Notes under the pieces: model-generated
Told to the model about the DNA's origin: nothing
Seen by the model: only the letters and a program-made list of their open reading frames with translations
Database searches by the model: none
Part shown: positions 61,435 through 64,000 of the stretch, one piece after another
Layout: each line of letters starts with the position of its first letter
Numbering within the stretch: position 1 is the first letter of the stretch
Assembly: GCF_028610625.1 (NCBI RefSeq)
Contig: NZ_JAQQWU010000003.1
Span: forward strand, 124,001 to 188,000
Length of the DNA: 64,000 nt
Direction of reading: 5' to 3'
From: Guptibacillus spartinae
GTDB lineage: Bacteria; Bacillota; Bacilli; Bacillales; Guptibacillaceae
Position numbers and translations under genes: made by a program

Positions 61435-61935
61435 ATGCATTGGCTCAGGCTGTTGGTTTTAAGTCTAGTAATCATCGTGACTGCTTCTTGTTCATCGCAG
61501 GCTACAACGGTTCAACACGATACAACGGATACCATTCATTTAGTTCCAGAAGGATTTGAAGGAAAACTGATTGTCATCTATAACGTAGAAGGCGCTCCAA
61601 AGTTGAAAAAGGAAAAAGGATTTACAGTGATTCCTTACAATCAAGATGGGACGTACTTAACATCAACGGAAGATATGGAATATGGAGCGGTTACGGATGA
61701 ATTTTATTACGTTGATCAAAAAGATAAGCGCACCCCCATCGAGACAAAGTGTACGTATCTTTTCCCAAATAGCGGCATTACAGTAGCGGAGCGTCGCTTA
61801 CTTTATAATGCTTTTTACTTAACGCAATCACACTGTAGCGAGGACTTCCACGGAAAGGGTCCGGAAAATGCGGACAATCGCAACATAACAGGAAGCGTGG
61901 AAGAGAAGCTTAAGCAAGAAGGATTATTGGAATAG
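61435..61935 (+). CDS. Lipoprotein, DUF6843-like
   Basis: A 166-residue secreted lipoprotein: hydrophobic start LVLSLVIIVTASC with Cys at about residue 19, then a Ser/Thr linker and a beta-rich domain beginning IHLVPEGFEGKLIVIYNVEG. The remaining Cys pair (KCTYLF, SHCSED) could form a disulfide outside the cell. This E-G-F-x-G-x-[IV]-x-[VI]-x-Y opening resembles DUF6843-type proteins. The role is unknown. It ends at a terminator shared with the convergent gene. Confidence 0.6.
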   Translation: MHWLRLLVLSLVIIVTASCSSQATTVQHDTTDTIHLVPEGFEGKLIVIYNVEGAPKLKKEKGFTVIPYNQDGTYLTSTEDMEYGAVTDEFYYVDQKDKRTPIETKCTYLFPNSGITVAERRLLYNAFYLTQSHCSEDFHGKGPENADNRNITGSVEEKLKQEGLLE

Positions 61936-61951
61936 CTCTAAACCTCACAAG

Positions 61952-61978
61952 AAAACGACGGCAAGCCGTCGTTTTAAT
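61952..61978. terminator. Bidirectional terminator between convergent genes
   Basis: A 10-bp stem AAAACGACGG/CCGTCGTTTT with loop CAAG, with A- and T-rich ends in both directions. It sits just past the stops of the lipoprotein and phosphatase genes. Confidence 0.9.
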
Positions 61979-62540
61979 TTGTTCTATTCCATATTCTCTC
62001 GACATTTAGCAAGGTTTCTCCGTCAAATGTCAGACAATAAACGTCAGGCATATCCAGACTACGCCAGAAATTGACATCGTACTGACGATCAAAATGCCTC
62101 ATGATTAATACCATTAAATTTCCGTGCGTTCCAATGGCTATGCTTTGTCCATAATAGCTGTTGAGTATTTCCTTCAGTGCACGGATGCCGCGGTTACGCG
62201 CTTCTTCATTGGATTCTCCGCCTGGATGAGCATACGTTTCATTACGCCAAACAGCTTCAATGGCTTCTTGGAAATGTTCAACTGGTTTTTCGGCAAGCGT
62301 TCTTTCTTTAAATGCTTCAATGATCTGGATTTCCTTATTGTAATGCTTAGCGATGCCTTCTACTGTCTGAATCGCTCGCTTGTAAGGGCTAGATAAGATG
62401 ACGTCAATATGCCTCTCCAACATTTGTTGGGTTAACAACTTTACGTCTTTTCTGCCAGCTTCGGATAGCTCCCTCCCATATTCATCTGGAGAATATGTTG
62501 AGTGTGCATGCCGAACCAGATAGACTTTCGTTTGCTTCAT
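61974..62540 (-). CDS. Histidine phosphatase family protein
   Basis: A 188-residue phosphoglycerate-mutase-like enzyme. The catalytic RHAH motif is in KVYLVRHAHSTYSPDEYGRE, the second Arg in SSPYKRAIQT, the acidic residue in FKERTLAEKPVE, and the second His in IAIGTHGNLMVLIM. The substrate is unknown, and many such small members are broad phosphatases. AAAGAGGTG precedes the ATG. Confidence 0.87.
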   Translation of the reverse strand: MKQTKVYLVRHAHSTYSPDEYGRELSEAGRKDVKLLTQQMLERHIDVILSSPYKRAIQTVEGIAKHYNKEIQIIEAFKERTLAEKPVEHFQEAIEAVWRNETYAHPGGESNEEARNRGIRALKEILNSYYGQSIAIGTHGNLMVLIMRHFDRQYDVNFWRSLDMPDVYCLTFDGETLLNVERIWNRTN

Positions 62541-62560
62541 AGCTTCACCTCTTTAAAGTG

Positions 62561-62583
62561 GCGGGGGTCAGGCACGTGCCCCG
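62561..62583. repeat. Short palindromic element related to the dispersed repeat
   Basis: GGGGTCAGGCACGTGCCCC lies between the LuxR-type gene stop and the phosphatase gene. It shares CAGGCAC and the GC-rich frame with the repeats at 54184 and 59712. Confidence 0.45.
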
Positions 62584-62584
62584 T

Positions 62585-64000
62585 TCATTTTCTCTCAAGC
62601 ATAACACGGGTAAGCTGAGTACGGTTTTTCACTCCAATTTTCTCATAAATACGGCTCAGATGTTTTTTTATCGTTACTTCACTTAAAGAAAGCGACTGAG
62701 CTAGCTTAGCGTTTGAGTAACCTTGAATAACAAGCGAAACCACTTCCTGTTCACGCGCGGTGAATTGGTAGGAATGGTGGGGAATCTCAGTTAGATTTAC
62801 GCCAAGGGCACTGGCGAATGTTTCAAGATAGTGGGAAAGACGAGCATTTCGTAAATCCAGTTCATAGGTTTTAGAAGGACGATTTGGACCATAGTCAAAA
62901 TGCATCGCTTCTGGTATTTCATGAAAGCGAAACTGTTCTAACAACTCTTGATAGAATGGTAGGGGCGTCGAGGCAACAAGAATCCCTTCGGTTAGCACGA
63001 GAGGAAGAAGATGATAAAGGAGTGCTTTTTGATCTTCCATCTGTTTGGGGCTTTTCACGCCAAGGTATCGAATGACCCACCCCGATGGCGTATCTTGAGA
63101 AAGAATGCGCCTTTCTTCCGCGGCGGGTATCCTCTTGAAGTAACTTCTCGTTACTGGACTAGTCTGCAATTTTCTAAGGGTGTTTGCCTGAATGGGAATT
63201 AAGAACGCTATTCCTTTCACAATTCCATTTCTTTGTCGAAGCAACTTTACATGTTCAATTCCCACAGACTCAATAGTTTCTTTTGTGATAAAAGAAGGTT
63301 CCTGTTTATTGAGGTGCTTAACTGTTTCTTCCTTTTGATTATCCACCACGTAGGCAGGCGGGAGATCTTCGCTGACAAGAGCATTCTCTTCTATATATGG
63401 AAGGATCTCATTCCAATCATCCTGATTTGCTGAAGTCATTGTGTATGTGGGTAATGTTTCATGATCAAATAGCGCCGCTCCCATTATCGGTTCTCCAAGT
63501 AAATAGAAAAACTCGCTAATTTCATTAGAATCGATTAGGCGATCGAAGTTAAAAAAGGAACGACAGTAGAGCAAAGCGCGTTTCCAGAGCTGATGATAAT
63601 AAGAAGGCTTCCTCCTTCTCAAATCATCTCGCATCGCACGTTGGAAAAGCATATTCAACTGCCAGCCGGATTCGGTTTCTTCAAAAAAGGAAAGTGAGAC
63701 GAGCGCTTCGAAATCTTTTCGCGGTATAGTTCGATCAAGCATAACCTCAAGCTTTTCCTGTTGAATGTAGCGCCCAATCGAGGCTACTTCTATGTAAGGG
63801 AGGAGGTGATCATCTTTAAGCTCACTAAGCCATTCCTTTACAACAGTGCGATAAATTTTATGCTCATCTTGCTTATTCCATTCTTGCGTTTCGTTTAACT
63901 TCTGCACGCATAGGGATAGCGCATAAGGATTACCGCTTGAAAATTCCCATGCTAGCTTTGTTAGCTCGGGCTTAAGCGTTTGAAAAGCAGAATCGAATTG
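62585..64000 (-). CDS. Large LuxR-type (LAL/MalT-like) transcriptional regulator, C-terminal part
   Basis: The frame is open from 62585 to the window end. The C-terminal 65 residues are a LuxR helix-turn-helix (FTAREQEVVSLVIQGYSNAK, then SEVTIKKHLSRIYEKIGVKN). Upstream is a long helical region, and near the edge WEFSSGNPYALSLC resembles the end of an NTPase domain (G-x-P-x-x-L). The gene therefore continues beyond the window, and an apparent GTG start at 63907 is internal. Such proteins are ATP-dependent activators; the ligand is unknown. Confidence 0.82.
   Translation of the reverse strand, partial: QFDSAFQTLKPELTKLAWEFSSGNPYALSLCVQKLNETQEWNKQDEHKIYRTVVKEWLSELKDDHLLPYIEVASIGRYIQQEKLEVMLDRTIPRKDFEALVSLSFFEETESGWQLNMLFQRAMRDDLRRRKPSYYHQLWKRALLYCRSFFNFDRLIDSNEISEFFYLLGEPIMGAALFDHETLPTYTMTSANQDDWNEILPYIEENALVSEDLPPAYVVDNQKEETVKHLNKQEPSFITKETIESVGIEHVKLLRQRNGIVKGIAFLIPIQANTLRKLQTSPVTRSYFKRIPAAEERRILSQDTPSGWVIRYLGVKSPKQMEDQKALLYHLLPLVLTEGILVASTPLPFYQELLEQFRFHEIPEAMHFDYGPNRPSKTYELDLRNARLSHYLETFASALGVNLTEIPHHSYQFTAREQEVVSLVIQGYSNAKLAQSLSLSEVTIKKHLSRIYEKIGVKNRTQLTRVMLERK

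Noticed and set aside
63905-63907. GTG 63907 as start of the LuxR-type regulator
   Set aside because: The frame stays open to the window edge and the upstream residues look like an NTPase domain, so the gene is cut rather than starting here.
1-64000. CRISPR arrays, tRNA or rRNA genes, complete insertion sequences
   Set aside because: Reading through the window showed no regularly spaced repeats, no tRNA-like cloverleaf with conserved arms, no rRNA motifs and no transposase.

Overview
The window reads as chromosome of a low-to-mid GC Bacillaceae bacterium. The evidence is AGGAGG-type ribosome binding sites with frequent TTG/GTG starts, a B. subtilis-type eps operon with a SinR homologue, an eps-associated RNA between epsB and epsC, a SAM riboswitch, and dpp, met and tcyP genes in Bacillus style. 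The species cannot be named from sequence alone. Both edges cut genes: murQ on the left and a large LuxR-type regulator on the right. I see no rRNA, tRNA, CRISPR array or complete insertion sequence.

Region 1 (1-1910): the 3' part of murQ, a terminator, then a 43-residue peptide gene whose 19-residue leader aligns without gaps to the leader of the lasso precursor 29 kb away, followed by a GNAT-fold acyltransferase. This is a candidate orphan RiPP locus.

Region 2 (1950-25800): a large exopolysaccharide (EPS) locus. It starts at a TTGACA-N17-TAAAAT promoter whose spacer is filled by a SinR-type palindrome (GTTCT-N6-AGAAC). Order: epsA, epsB, EAR RNA, epsC, epsD, epsF, a GT2, epsG, a small ORF, epsL, epsM, epsN, a sinR homologue, then many extra glycosyltransferases, a TagD/TagF-like CDP-glycerol pair, an APH-like kinase, an ABC flippase-type transporter and a polysaccharide pyruvyl transferase. 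A lone phage-tailspike-like beta-helix protein (25928-28264) lies on the opposite strand.

Region 3 (28389-36394): a paeninodin-type lasso peptide cluster (cyclase C, precursor A, HprK-like kinase K, PqqD-like B1, transglutaminase-like B2, nucleotidyltransferase, ABC exporter, metallophosphoesterase). A 62-bp perfect palindrome lies upstream, with the same GTTCT-N6-AGAAC core at its centre.

Region 4 (36446-41233): a second RiPP-like operon under another GTTCT-N6-AGAAC palindrome. It encodes a 67-residue Gly/Pro/Asn/Lys-rich precursor, HprK-like kinase, PqqD-like protein, S24/S26 peptidase, ABC exporter and nucleotidyltransferase, but no cyclase and no B2 protease. This is the best candidate for an undescribed system in the window.

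Region 5 (41240-54210): peptide and amino-acid scavenging. It holds an amidohydrolase divergent from an Lrp/AsnC regulator, then dppA and a complete dipeptide/oligopeptide ABC importer, a DUF3899-like protein, an S9 peptidase, pyroglutamyl peptidase and a second amidohydrolase.

Region 6 (54230-61290): sulfur metabolism. A SAM riboswitch leads metQ-metN-metI, followed closely by an FMN-dependent 2-hydroxyacid oxidase and an iron-type alcohol dehydrogenase. Then come two tiny minus-strand ORFs, a dispersed repeat and tcyP.

Region 7 (61430-64000): a lipoprotein, a histidine phosphatase and the C-terminal part of the LuxR-type regulator.

Main inference: a SinR-like repressor encoded inside the EPS locus may jointly control biofilm matrix and at least two secreted, modified peptides, because the same palindrome recurs before all three transcription units. 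This is read from sequence and family knowledge, not tested.
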